In this document: positions 34,052 to 41,984 of the stretch, piece by piece
How positions within the stretch are numbered: the first letter of the stretch is position 1
Layout of the letters: each line of letters begins with the position of its first letter
Source of the DNA: CAADGU01 sp035444285
Lineage (GTDB): Bacteria; Chloroflexota; Anaerolineae; Promineifilales; Promineifilaceae
Assembly: GCA_035444285.1 (NCBI GenBank)
Contig: DAOMOK010000001.1
Span: 558,001 to 622,000 of the forward strand
Direction of reading: 5' to 3'
Length of the DNA stretch: 64,000 nt
Program-made: the position numbers and the translations under genes
Notes under the pieces: model-generated
The model's database searches: none
What the model saw: the letters and a program-made list of their open reading frames with translations, nothing else
Told to the model about the DNA's origin: nothing

Positions 34052-35390
34052 GATGATGAAAAATTAAGATAAGATCATTCACATTCGTGCCGGTGGGGCC
34101 GGTGATGAGCAGGTGAGGGCCAAAACCGGCGGCATCCAGCTTTTGGAAATAGGTAAAACTGTCGTTATTGTCTAAAAATTGATGCGCGTTCAGGTGAAGT
34201 TCACGGCCGTAGCCCACCGTCTCACCCGATACCACAGCCCCCGCCGCACCGGTAGGCCCATCTTCACCATCGGTGGCAAAGGTAGCTACCGTGACATCTG
34301 ACAAGCCATCCAGGGCGATAGCAGCCGCGAGCGCCACTTCCAGGTTTCGGCCGCCAACGCCATTGCCGCGTATGGTCACAGTTGTTTCGCCGCCGAGAAT
34401 GGCAAAGTGGCCGGCTGACAGGTCTTTGGCAATGGCGGCGGCAAACTTGCCGGCTTCCCGCGCTTCTCCTTCTAAATGTGCCGTGAGGATTGTGGCCGTG
34501 AATCCTGAATTTTCGGCTGACTGCCGGGCAGCGTCTGCGGCCTGGCGTACACTGCCGATAAGAAGGTTCATTGGCGGGGGTAATCGGTTATCGGTTATCG
34601 GTAATCGGGCAGCGGTGAGGGCGGTGTGGATGGTTTGCCAGACGGCCGTGCCCATTACCGCCTCAATGCCATACCGGGCCAGCACCGCCAGCGCATCCTC
34701 TGGCGTTTCGTCTATGGGCACAGTGGGGCCGCTGCCAATGGCCGCCAGGTCATTCCCGATCACGTCGCTGAGGATGAGGCTGACCACCGGCGCAGGCGCT
34801 GCCAGCCGCGCCAGCCCACCACCTTTGACGGCGTCTGATTGGCGGCGCACGGTATTAAACTCTTGAATGGTGCAGCCGGAAGCAAGCAGGGCGCGGTTGA
34901 GGGCTTGCCATTCGGGTAATGGCATAAGCGGCTGCGTGAGCAGCGCCGATGTGCCACCAGAAATCAGGCAAAGCACCAGATCATCAGCACGGGTTTGGGT
35001 GAGCAGATCAACAACGGCCGTTGTCGCCTGCACGCTCCTCTGCCCGGCCACCGGGTGATCGCCGACAAGAAATCGGTAATCGGTAATCGGTAATCGGTAA
35101 TCCGTGGGCAGTTGTTTGCATATTCCGACGCCAGCCGTAACCATGTCACCCAAAATGGTTGCCGCGACCTCAGCCAGGGGCACGGCCGCTTTGCCTACAC
35201 TGATGAGGAAAAGACGGCCGTCCGTCAGATCATAGGTATTGGGGCCGATGGTTAACTGCCGCCCCCGCCGGCGCAGGTGATCGGAGAGCAGGTGGTGGGG
35301 TTGCACGGCCGTCAGCCCTGCGTGGATAATGGACTGTATCTGGTTATAAGCAGTTTGTGTGCCCAATCTCCCGATCTCCCAATCAACCAA
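34047..35390 (-). CDS. Glycerate 2-kinase (MOFRL/GK-II family) carrying in-frame heptamer repeats
   Basis: This 447-residue enzyme is a type II glycerate kinase that phosphorylates D-glycerate, feeding glycolysis or serine metabolism. Motifs include DLVLCLISGGTSALLT, NTVRRQSDAVKGGGLAR, LSDVIGNDLAAIGSGPT, and the MOFRL C-terminus with FAILGGETTVTIRGNGVGGRN and TDGEDGPTGAAGAVV. Three short tandem arrays lie inside or at the ends of the frame: 35071-35105 (five heptamers, encoding LPTDYRLPITDYRF), 34581-34608 (four heptamers, encoding LPITDNRLP), and an 8-bp array over the 5' end. The start is uncertain; TTG 35390 is only the furthest open codon, and an ATG is lacking near the conserved N-terminus. 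Confidence 0.8.
   Translation of the reverse strand: MVDWEIGRLGTQTAYNQIQSIIHAGLTAVQPHHLLSDHLRRRGRQLTIGPNTYDLTDGRLFLISVGKAAVPLAEVAATILGDMVTAGVGICKQLPTDYRLPITDYRFLVGDHPVAGQRSVQATTAVVDLLTQTRADDLVLCLISGGTSALLTQPLMPLPEWQALNRALLASGCTIQEFNTVRRQSDAVKGGGLARLAAPAPVVSLILSDVIGNDLAAIGSGPTVPIDETPEDALAVLARYGIEAVMGTAVWQTIHTALTAARLPITDNRLPPPMNLLIGSVRQAADAARQSAENSGFTATILTAHLEGEAREAGKFAAAIAKDLSAGHFAILGGETTVTIRGNGVGGRNLEVALAAAIALDGLSDVTVATFATDGEDGPTGAAGAVVSGETVGYGRELHLNAHQFLDNNDSFTYFQKLDAAGFGPHLLITGPTGTNVNDLILIFHHP
34581..34608. repeat. Heptamer array inside the glycerate kinase coding region, four units
   Basis: TAATCGG, TTATCGG, TTATCGG and TAATCGG encode part of a short surface-type insertion on the minus strand. 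Confidence 0.8.
35071..35105. repeat. Heptamer array inside the glycerate kinase coding region, five units
   Basis: AATCGGT occurs four times, then AATCCGT. The array is 35 bp, not a multiple of three, yet the frame stays open through it. Confidence 0.85.
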
Positions 35391-35395
35391 TCTCC
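35364..35395. repeat. 8-bp repeat array at the glycerate kinase 5' end
   Basis: CAATCTCC, CGATCTCC, CAATCAAC and CAATCTCC lie across the putative N-terminal codons, so the real start may be further inside the gene. Confidence 0.6.
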
Positions 35396-35430
35396 CCGTT
35401 TCTGACGTAAGGCCAGCCAGTCAACCTGCT

Positions 35431-36759
35431 TTACGGATTCAGGGAAGCGACCGCTTCCTCGGCTGCCAACCGGGGCGATTTTGCCAGCGAGACCACATCA
35501 AACGCCGCGTCCGCCAACGCTACCATCACCGGATGGCTGGACGCAAACGCAAAGGGGTGGGCATCAGCCAGGAGAAGCTGCTCGCTAATAAAAGGGACAT
35601 AGTTGTCATCAGTCGGCCAGTAAAAGAAAGCACCTTGTCGGGCCGGTAAGAAGTTGCTGCGGTAGCTCCACTCGCCCAAGTTTTCATTATCAATGAGAAA
35701 GATGAGCAGGTCGGTGGCTAACGGCCGTTTGGCTGCATCCTGAGAGCTAACCGCCCAAACCCACCCATTAACCAACGGTGCTAACGGCTTTTCCAGGCCC
35801 GGAATAGCAACAGCGCGGAAAGGTTGGCCCGTCTGCCGCTGGCGTAGGAACTGAGTAGCCGATGTTTGCACAAAGGAGCTTTGGCCTGACTGAAACGCCT
35901 GCCAGGAATCTTCCAGCGTCTGCATGGTACTACTCTGCGGCAAAATAAAACCATTGGCACGGCCGTTGCTCAATTCTTGCAGCGCCGCTGCCAGCGGTTC
36001 AATTTGTAGTTCCACCTGCCCGGCCTCATTTAACAACTGACCGCCGTTATCCAGATACATTTCCAACAACAGGGTTGCCCCAGGTGCGCCCGCAGCCGGA
36101 AACAACATGTTTTGGCCGGGCATGGCAATGAACTGTGTCCAGGTCAGAGGCACAGTTGTGGTCACCCGGCTGCTGTCATACGCCAGTTGCGGCGCTTGCG
36201 TCAGGATGAAAGGATATCCCATGAGCCTGTCATTCACCGTAGCCAGCTTCAACCCGGCCGGGTAGAGGTCTTCCAGATATGTGGTGGGAATGCCGTCGTC
36301 AAGGGCAAAGATCAAAGAGTCGGCGGTAGCGCCGGATAGCTGATCGGCAGGCAGCGCCACCAGGTCAGGCAAAATACCAGGGGCAATGGTTCGGCCGGTG
36401 AGCAGATAACTGAGAATGCCACCCTGCCCGGTAGCTGCTTTGGTTTCCACGCGGATATCCAGATCGGGATGACTGGCGCGGTAGGCATTCAATTGGGCAT
36501 TTAAGGTGGCCTGCCCTGATTCAGAAGCAGCCCAGATTTCCGCCGGCAGCCAGACGGTGATCGTGGGTCTGGTCTGGGTGATGGGTGTGGCCACAGCCAC
36601 ATCCGGCGTCAACACGGGGCCGGGGGTTACGGTGGGGGTAGCCGCCGGAGAAGAGGTTGGCGTAACGGCCGTGCCCCCCTCCTCTTGTCCCCACAACGAA
36701 CAGGCGGCCAATGCCACCAGGCCAACCAGGGCAAACGATAAGATAATCAGGCTGCGCAT
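35431..36759 (-). CDS. Extracellular solute-binding lipoprotein (ABC sugar type)
   Basis: This secreted lipoprotein of 443 residues starts at ATG 36759, with a signal peptide ending in LVALAAC (the Cys is lipidated) and a Thr/Pro-rich spacer to about residue 60. The mature domain looks like a cluster B/D sugar-binding protein: ITVWLPAEIWA, LDIRVETKA, LPDLVALPADQL, a central WTQFIAMPGQ and late WVWAVSSQDAAKR. It captures a sugar or polymer fragment outside the cell. No permease or ATPase gene is nearby, so it must use a distant transporter. It lies 47 bp downstream of a second solute-binding gene. Confidence 0.82.
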   Translation of the reverse strand: MRSLIILSFALVGLVALAACSLWGQEEGGTAVTPTSSPAATPTVTPGPVLTPDVAVATPITQTRPTITVWLPAEIWAASESGQATLNAQLNAYRASHPDLDIRVETKAATGQGGILSYLLTGRTIAPGILPDLVALPADQLSGATADSLIFALDDGIPTTYLEDLYPAGLKLATVNDRLMGYPFILTQAPQLAYDSSRVTTTVPLTWTQFIAMPGQNMLFPAAGAPGATLLLEMYLDNGGQLLNEAGQVELQIEPLAAALQELSNGRANGFILPQSSTMQTLEDSWQAFQSGQSSFVQTSATQFLRQRQTGQPFRAVAIPGLEKPLAPLVNGWVWAVSSQDAAKRPLATDLLIFLIDNENLGEWSYRSNFLPARQGAFFYWPTDDNYVPFISEQLLLADAHPFAFASSHPVMVALADAAFDVVSLAKSPRLAAEEAVASLNP

Positions 36760-36805
36760 AAAACCAAGTATAGTGGAATTGGCACGGCCGTCGAATGAAA
36801 CCGTC

Positions 36806-38080
36806 TTAGCGCCGGGCATTCGCCTGATCAAAGTATTCCTGCGTCATGGCTGCTGCTGCCGCCGCCGCTTCGGCCACCGTGGCCTGCCCATAGTAAGCGC
36901 GCTCCACCTCTTTGCCGGCGGTTTCTTCAATGGCTACCCAGGTAGTCATAATGGGTACCTGCCCCAGCACCGGAATGGTGTCTAAAAACACCTGGCTGCT
37001 GGCCGGTGCTTTGGTGGGATCCAAAAAGGCCGCTGATTGGGCTACCGCTATCAATGAAGGCACTGTGCGGCCAGTTTGGGCAATGATCGTCTGACCAGAC
37101 ACGCTGTTAGCGTACTCAATAAACATCCAGGCAGCGTCTTTGTCTTTGGTCAGGTTTGCCATGCAATAGGCGTCACTGTGCAGGATGCCGCTCTCCTGCT
37201 CATCGTGCGGCAGAGGAGCGATGTCCCAGGTAAAACCGGTGATGGTGCGAAAAATGGGGGTGGCGCGGCGGCTGTCAAAGATCATGGCCAGACGGCCGTT
37301 CAGGAAACGAGTCTCGCTGGCTTCGGCCGACTCGGCCACCGCATCTGGCGTCACCCCCTCCTTCAGCCGCAAATCCACCAGCCATTGAAAGGCAGCCAGC
37401 GCCTCCGGACTGTCCAACGTCAACCGGGTGGGCTGCACTCGATTATCCACAATATCCCCACCGTTTTGCCAGACAAACGGCGCCAGCCGGAAAATGTTGG
37501 GATCAATGCTGGCCCCATATTGGTCAATGACGCCATCACCATCCACATCTTTGGTCAGCGCCCGCGCCGCCGCCAGAAAGTCATCCCGCGTCCAGCCTGG
37601 AGACGGGTACGGCACGCCGGCAGCGTCAAACAGATCTTTGTTGTAATAAACCACCAGGCTGGAGATGTTTTGGGGAATACACCACAATTGGCCGTCCCAT
37701 TCAAAGGCAGCAATGGTTTGTTCATAAAAGTCAGAAGCGTGAATAATCTGGCTTTTGTCCAGGTAAGGCTCTAGCAGTTCCAGGCCGCCCTGAGAAGCAA
37801 AAGAGGCAAAACGGCGATAGTTGATGAGCATCACATTGGGTGGTTGGCCGCCGGAAAAATCGGTGGCTAAACGCTGGCGATATTCCCCCTGACTGGGCAC
37901 ATGGCCCAGTTGAATATCAATTTCAGGGTGTTCGGCCTCAAAAGCAGCGACTAATTGCTCGTAAGCGGCATACTCTTCCGGGTCGCCAAATACCAGAAAA
38001 GTAACAGAGCGACCATCAGACTGCCGGCTGCACGCGGCAAACAACAACACCAAAATGAAGATGCACAGTAGTTTTTTCAT
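36806..38080 (-). CDS. Extracellular solute-binding lipoprotein (cluster 1 sugar type)
   Basis: The protein has 424 residues. A signal of the form KLLCIFILVLLFAAC gives a lipidated Cys at residue 17. The mature part is a classic bacterial solute-binding fold: VTFLVFGDPEEYAAYEQL, a LATDFSGGQPPNVMLI hinge, YYNKDLFDAAGVPYP, and a C-terminal WMFIEYANSVSGQ block. The usual ligands are oligosaccharides. The ATG follows AAAAAGGAATGCA. The gene directly downstream encodes another solute-binding protein, but neither has an ABC permease partner within this window. Confidence 0.87.
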   Translation of the reverse strand: MKKLLCIFILVLLFAACSRQSDGRSVTFLVFGDPEEYAAYEQLVAAFEAEHPEIDIQLGHVPSQGEYRQRLATDFSGGQPPNVMLINYRRFASFASQGGLELLEPYLDKSQIIHASDFYEQTIAAFEWDGQLWCIPQNISSLVVYYNKDLFDAAGVPYPSPGWTRDDFLAAARALTKDVDGDGVIDQYGASIDPNIFRLAPFVWQNGGDIVDNRVQPTRLTLDSPEALAAFQWLVDLRLKEGVTPDAVAESAEASETRFLNGRLAMIFDSRRATPIFRTITGFTWDIAPLPHDEQESGILHSDAYCMANLTKDKDAAWMFIEYANSVSGQTIIAQTGRTVPSLIAVAQSAAFLDPTKAPASSQVFLDTIPVLGQVPIMTTWVAIEETAGKEVERAYYGQATVAEAAAAAAAMTQEYFDQANARR

Positions 38081-38201
38081 TGCATTCCTTTTTGTAACTT
38101 GTATGTTTCATGGTGGTGTGAACCCACTATGAAGCGCGTAAATTACTATCTTTTTGTTACTTAGTCCAGGAATGCAAGAGGATCAGGCCCCCGAAAATTG
38201 G

Positions 38202-39077
38202 CTATTGAGGGGTGAATTTTTCCCAGGCGCTGTGTTCGGGGAAGAGATGCCAGATGTCGGCATCCAGGGCACGGATGTAGGTGTGGTTGTAGCGGGAATA
38301 GGAGGTGCGCTGCACGGCCGTGTCATACCCTGCTTCCAATGCTACCGCCCATCCCAACCGGTCACGAACAAAAGGCTGCTCGCGCCACACCAACCCAAAA
38401 CCGCGCAGCGGTTGATAATAACCTTCGGGTGGAATGATAGTGGTGTCGCTAACCGGATCACCCGGTTCCCAATCATCGGTGAATGCCTGCCACTTGGGGG
38501 AGAATACGTCATCGTCATACAACACATAGATCAGGTCTTCCTCACCAACCCAAATCATCCAGCCATTCTCAAACTGCTGTTCGGCAGCTGGTGATAGCAG
38601 CGCCGCATCCTGGGCGCAAATATCGGGCGCAGGCGCAAAGAACCACGGGTACGGGCAGGTCAGAATAATCTCCACAGAGGCGCCTGCCGCCGGCTGTCCC
38701 TCACGAGCCGCATACAACACAAAACGCTCCACATTACGGGCTGCTTCGCTAATGGTGTAAGGCATAGTCCCGCTAATGGCAACGTTCCAGAACTGCCCTA
38801 ATTGACCGGTGGGCAGCAGGTGATAAAGGGTGACACTGACGGCATTGGCCGTAACCCAGCTTAATTCAATTGTGTCACCGGGATCAGCGATCTCAACATT
38901 GGCGGTAAACGAGAGGATTTGTGGAGGTGGCTCAGATTTAAAGACGAGGGGTAGATAAATGGTCGCGTCATTGCTCTGTGATTTGGGCAAGGCGTAAACC
39001 CAAGAGAACCAGATGAAAACAAAAAAACCAACCAACAACAGGTGGCTGACTGCGTGACGGACTATTTGTTTTTTCAT
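38202..39077 (-). CDS. Secreted protein of unknown function with conserved Trp/Arg-rich C-terminus
   Basis: The protein has 291 residues. It opens with one membrane segment at about residues 10-32 (signal or anchor), and IYLPLVFKSEPP follows, a motif shared with the sugar dehydrogenase tail at 1861-3387. Residues about 50-150 look like an Ig-like domain (DPGDTIELSWVTANAVSVTLY). The C-terminal third contains RGFGLVWREQPFVRDRLGWA, then LDADIWHLFPEHSAW, a block I associate with secreted Chloroflexota proteins but for which I know no function. The ATG at 39077 has no strong Shine-Dalgarno. It lies between the solute-binding cluster and the nucleoside kinase; neighbours do not explain it. Confidence 0.68.
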   Translation of the reverse strand: MKKQIVRHAVSHLLLVGFFVFIWFSWVYALPKSQSNDATIYLPLVFKSEPPPQILSFTANVEIADPGDTIELSWVTANAVSVTLYHLLPTGQLGQFWNVAISGTMPYTISEAARNVERFVLYAAREGQPAAGASVEIILTCPYPWFFAPAPDICAQDAALLSPAAEQQFENGWMIWVGEEDLIYVLYDDDVFSPKWQAFTDDWEPGDPVSDTTIIPPEGYYQPLRGFGLVWREQPFVRDRLGWAVALEAGYDTAVQRTSYSRYNHTYIRALDADIWHLFPEHSAWEKFTPQ

Positions 39078-39139
39078 GTCTACAGCATAAGGCAAACGGC
39101 CGTGTTCCCACCATAGACGCCCCGTTAATTCGCCCTCGC

Positions 39140-39784
39140 TCAGTCCGGGAAAACGACGTCCTCCCGCCCCGCCAGTTTCGCCTGAATCCGATCCACCACA
39201 ATGTCCAGATGCTGCGGACGGTTTACAAAATCCAGGTTCTCACTAGGGATCACCAACACCGGGCACAAATCAAAGCGGCGCAGCCACTCATCATAAAACG
39301 ATTCCAACAACGACAGATAGTCGGCCGTAATGCCACTTTCCATCGCCCGTCCCCGCTGCTGAATCCGCGCCACCAGCGCCGCTACCGGGCAGTTCAGATA
39401 CAGCAGCAAATCCGGCTTGGGCAATCCCCCGGCTACCAGATCAAAAGTGTGGCGGTAGGCATGGTAATCGCGCTCCGTCAAAGCACCCAGGTGCAGCAGC
39501 GCCCGCGCGAAAATATGGGCATCTTCATAAATGCTGCGGTCGGCAATGGCTGATTGCACATCATGATACAGTTCCAAATGCTGCGCCGCTCGATGGCCGA
39601 TAAAAAACACCTGTAAATGAAAGGCCCACCGGGCCATATCGGCATAAAAATCAGGCAAATAGGGGTTATCACTCACCGATTCATAGCCGACGCGCCAGCC
39701 CAGGCGCGCCCCCACCCGCTCCGCCAGCGATGTCTTGCCCGCACCGATGTTTCCGGCCACTAACACGAAATGTTTTGTGCTCAT
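39140..39784 (-). CDS. Deoxynucleoside kinase (dNK/dCK family)
   Basis: This cytoplasmic kinase of 214 residues phosphorylates deoxynucleosides in the salvage pathway. It shows the P-loop AGNIGAGKTSLA (10-21), YESVSDNPYLPDFY, the DRSIYEDAHIFA motif (Glu-Arg-Ser equivalent near 83), a LID-like RIQQRGRAMESG and a late ENLDFVNRP. The family members act on deoxyadenosine, deoxyguanosine or deoxycytidine; specificity is not clear. It is next to the PP2C gene in the same direction, 44 bp apart, with no other nucleotide gene nearby. Confidence 0.88.
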   Translation of the reverse strand: MSTKHFVLVAGNIGAGKTSLAERVGARLGWRVGYESVSDNPYLPDFYADMARWAFHLQVFFIGHRAAQHLELYHDVQSAIADRSIYEDAHIFARALLHLGALTERDYHAYRHTFDLVAGGLPKPDLLLYLNCPVAALVARIQQRGRAMESGITADYLSLLESFYDEWLRRFDLCPVLVIPSENLDFVNRPQHLDIVVDRIQAKLAGREDVVFPD

Positions 39785-39828
39785 GCGTTATTTGTCACTT
39801 AACAAAATATCTACCATGAAGGTGGTTG

Positions 39829-41934
39829 CTAAAAATCAGGAGGGCCTGTCGTTGGGGGCGGTGTCCCAAATGTGGGTGTTGGTGTATCAGGTGGTGGGGC
39901 AGGTGTATTCGTGGGCGGCTGCGGCGTATTCGTGGGTGGCTGCGGTGTATTCGTGGGCGGCTGCGGCGTATTCGTAGGTGGCTGCGGTGTATTCGTGGGC
40001 GGCTGTGGCGTGCTCGTAGGCGGCTGCGGTGTATTCGTGGGCGGCTGCGGCGTATTCGTCGCCGGTGGTGTGTTGGTAGGCAGCGGGGTGTTGGTGGCGG
40101 TAGTCCCGGGGCGAGGCGTGTTGGTTAACGTGGGTGGGGGCGGGTTCGTTGCGGTAGCGGCAGGCGGCGGCGCGCCAGGCTCAGACGTGGCCGATGCCGC
40201 AGCCGTAGCTGTAACCGTGGGATCCCCTGGCCGGGGGGTGGGCGGGCGGCGAGTGTTGGTAGCGGTAGCGGCGATGATTTCTGTAGCTGTTTCCGTCGGC
40301 ACGGCCGTAGCCACAACCAGTAATCCCGGCGCTAAATAGCCATAGGCGCCAACGTCAATGGGCTGAATCGCTCCCACCACCGGACAACCACCACCAAAAC
40401 AGATGCTCTCACCTGCCACCAACTTATACGAATCATCCTGGTAGGTCAGATGGCAATAGGCATCTACTTCCAGGCAGGCTATCATAAACACAAACGGGTC
40501 ATCCTGATACTGCACCACCATCAAACCTGGCTCATCCAGCCAGGCTTCATCACCAAAAGCGTTGGCTATCACCACACGGGTAGCCTCACCCTCTGGCACT
40601 TGTACCAGCAGCAAGCCGTTTTCCAGCTTCACACGGGTCTCCTCGCTGTCTTGAACCCCTTGCACGGCCGTTAACTGCACCTCCGCTTCTCCATCCAAAA
40701 ACAATTGAACTTGTGCCGGTAAAATGAGATTAGTGATATTGGGCCGGTCGGCGGCAGCAGTACGGCCGTTTACCAGCGTCAACAAATCATCGGTGGCAAA
40801 ACGGATCATGGCAACTTCTTTGGCAGGTTGCCTCTCACCATCGCCGATGTACCATGACACGCCTTCGGGGCCAGGTTGCAGCAGCAGGTCAGCGCCCGTT
40901 TCCGAGACAGCCATTTCCGGCACGGCCGTGGCCGTTGGTACAATCACGACTGGAATATCGGTAGGGGGTACGGCCGTGGCTCCTTCCACCACCGTTTGCC
41001 GCCCCGATAGCAGCACAAAAACACCCGCTGCCGTCGCCAATAACAGCAGCAAAACAGCCGCGCCAATGAAGACGCCACGTGGCACACCTGCCGCCACCTG
41101 GCTGCCCGGCATTTCCAGCACAATGGCGCTCACATTGTCATCGGCCTGGCGGGAAACCGCTTTTTTCACCAACGCTTGCGCCGCTTTATCGGCATGGTTG
41201 CGGCTGATTAACTGCAAGATTTCGTCTGGCTCCACGTAATGGCCGCTGGCCTTATATCGATCCTTCACCAGCCCATCCGAGCAAAGCAGCAGCCGATCAT
41301 TGGTTCGCAAGGGGAACCCCTGCCGGGCGCGCGCCTGCCGTTCCTCTTCGTCGCCGTTGGGGTAAATGCCCAGGTCTACTTCCAGGCGCTCGCTGTAGCC
41401 GATGGAGCGTACCAGCGCTTCTCCTTTGGGATGGACTGCCGCATCTTCTGGCGAAAGGTGCCCCAGACGCACCATTTCCCGCGCCCAGGTATGGTCAACG
41501 GTCATTTGCTGAACACGGCCGTCGCGCACCAGATACGCCCGGCTGTCCCCCACATTTGCCAGATACAGCTTGTGATTGTGAATGGCGACCAGGGTAGCCG
41601 TGGTGCCCATGCCTTCTTTCGTCTTGTCCGCTTTGGCCGCCCGGTAGACGGCCTCATTAGCCTGCTTCAAGGCGTAAGCCAATAGCTGTGGAATTTGTTC
41701 CGCGTTTTCCACAGCCGCCTTTTCCATTTCGCTAAAGACGGTTTCAATCGCCAGTTGCGAGGCCACCTCGCCACAGTTATTGCCGCCGATACCGTCCGCC
41801 ACCATCGCCACCAACAACGGCAAACCCAACGCCGTGCGCAACGGCCGTACATCAATGTTATCTTCCATGTTAGGCCGCCCACCCTGGTCTTGCATCTTGC
41901 CAATGAGCATCTGGCCGTTTGTTTGCTCTGTCAT
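39829..41934 (-). CDS. Membrane PP2C-type protein phosphatase with Thr/Pro tail
   Basis: This 701-residue Ser/Thr phosphatase has a cytoplasmic PP2C domain (1-245) with RPNMEDN, VADGIGG, GMGTTATLV and later a DRLLLCSDGLVKD motif, giving the metal-binding Asp residues. A transmembrane helix follows at about 283-308, then an outside region with a beta-rich FecR-like segment and a long Pro/Thr/Ala tail including eight TNTPQPP-type units encoded by 21-bp repeats (39892-40059). It is immediately downstream of a pseudokinase and a kinase, all in one direction, so it probably resets their phosphorylation. The start is the ATG 41934; upstream codons are part of a heptamer repeat. Confidence 0.85.
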   Translation of the reverse strand: MTEQTNGQMLIGKMQDQGGRPNMEDNIDVRPLRTALGLPLLVAMVADGIGGNNCGEVASQLAIETVFSEMEKAAVENAEQIPQLLAYALKQANEAVYRAAKADKTKEGMGTTATLVAIHNHKLYLANVGDSRAYLVRDGRVQQMTVDHTWAREMVRLGHLSPEDAAVHPKGEALVRSIGYSERLEVDLGIYPNGDEEERQARARQGFPLRTNDRLLLCSDGLVKDRYKASGHYVEPDEILQLISRNHADKAAQALVKKAVSRQADDNVSAIVLEMPGSQVAAGVPRGVFIGAAVLLLLLATAAGVFVLLSGRQTVVEGATAVPPTDIPVVIVPTATAVPEMAVSETGADLLLQPGPEGVSWYIGDGERQPAKEVAMIRFATDDLLTLVNGRTAAADRPNITNLILPAQVQLFLDGEAEVQLTAVQGVQDSEETRVKLENGLLLVQVPEGEATRVVIANAFGDEAWLDEPGLMVVQYQDDPFVFMIACLEVDAYCHLTYQDDSYKLVAGESICFGGGCPVVGAIQPIDVGAYGYLAPGLLVVATAVPTETATEIIAATATNTRRPPTPRPGDPTVTATAAASATSEPGAPPPAATATNPPPPTLTNTPRPGTTATNTPLPTNTPPATNTPQPPTNTPQPPTSTPQPPTNTPQPPTNTPQPPTNTPQPPTNTPQPPTNTPAPPPDTPTPTFGTPPPTTGPPDF
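39892..40059 (-). repeat. 21-bp minisatellite in the phosphatase gene, eight units
   Basis: Eight consecutive 21-bp units encode TNTPQPP with one S variant and one A variant. The unit keeps frame and can vary in copy number by slippage. Confidence 0.85.
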
Positions 41935-41956
41935 TCCCGTCTCCGAAACAATTTCT

Positions 41957-41984
41957 AATTGACAATTGTCAATTGTCAATTGCC
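41957..41984. repeat. 7-bp tandem repeat (AATTGTC family), four units
   Basis: AATTGAC, AATTGTC, AATTGTC and AATTGCC lie between the phosphatase start and the pseudokinase stop; the array is also partly palindromic around CAATTG. Confidence 0.8.

Noticed and set aside
39826..40339. Gly/Val/Cys-rich plus-strand open frames opposite the phosphatase tail
   Set aside because: They arise from the 21-bp minisatellite on the minus strand; low complexity, no homology.
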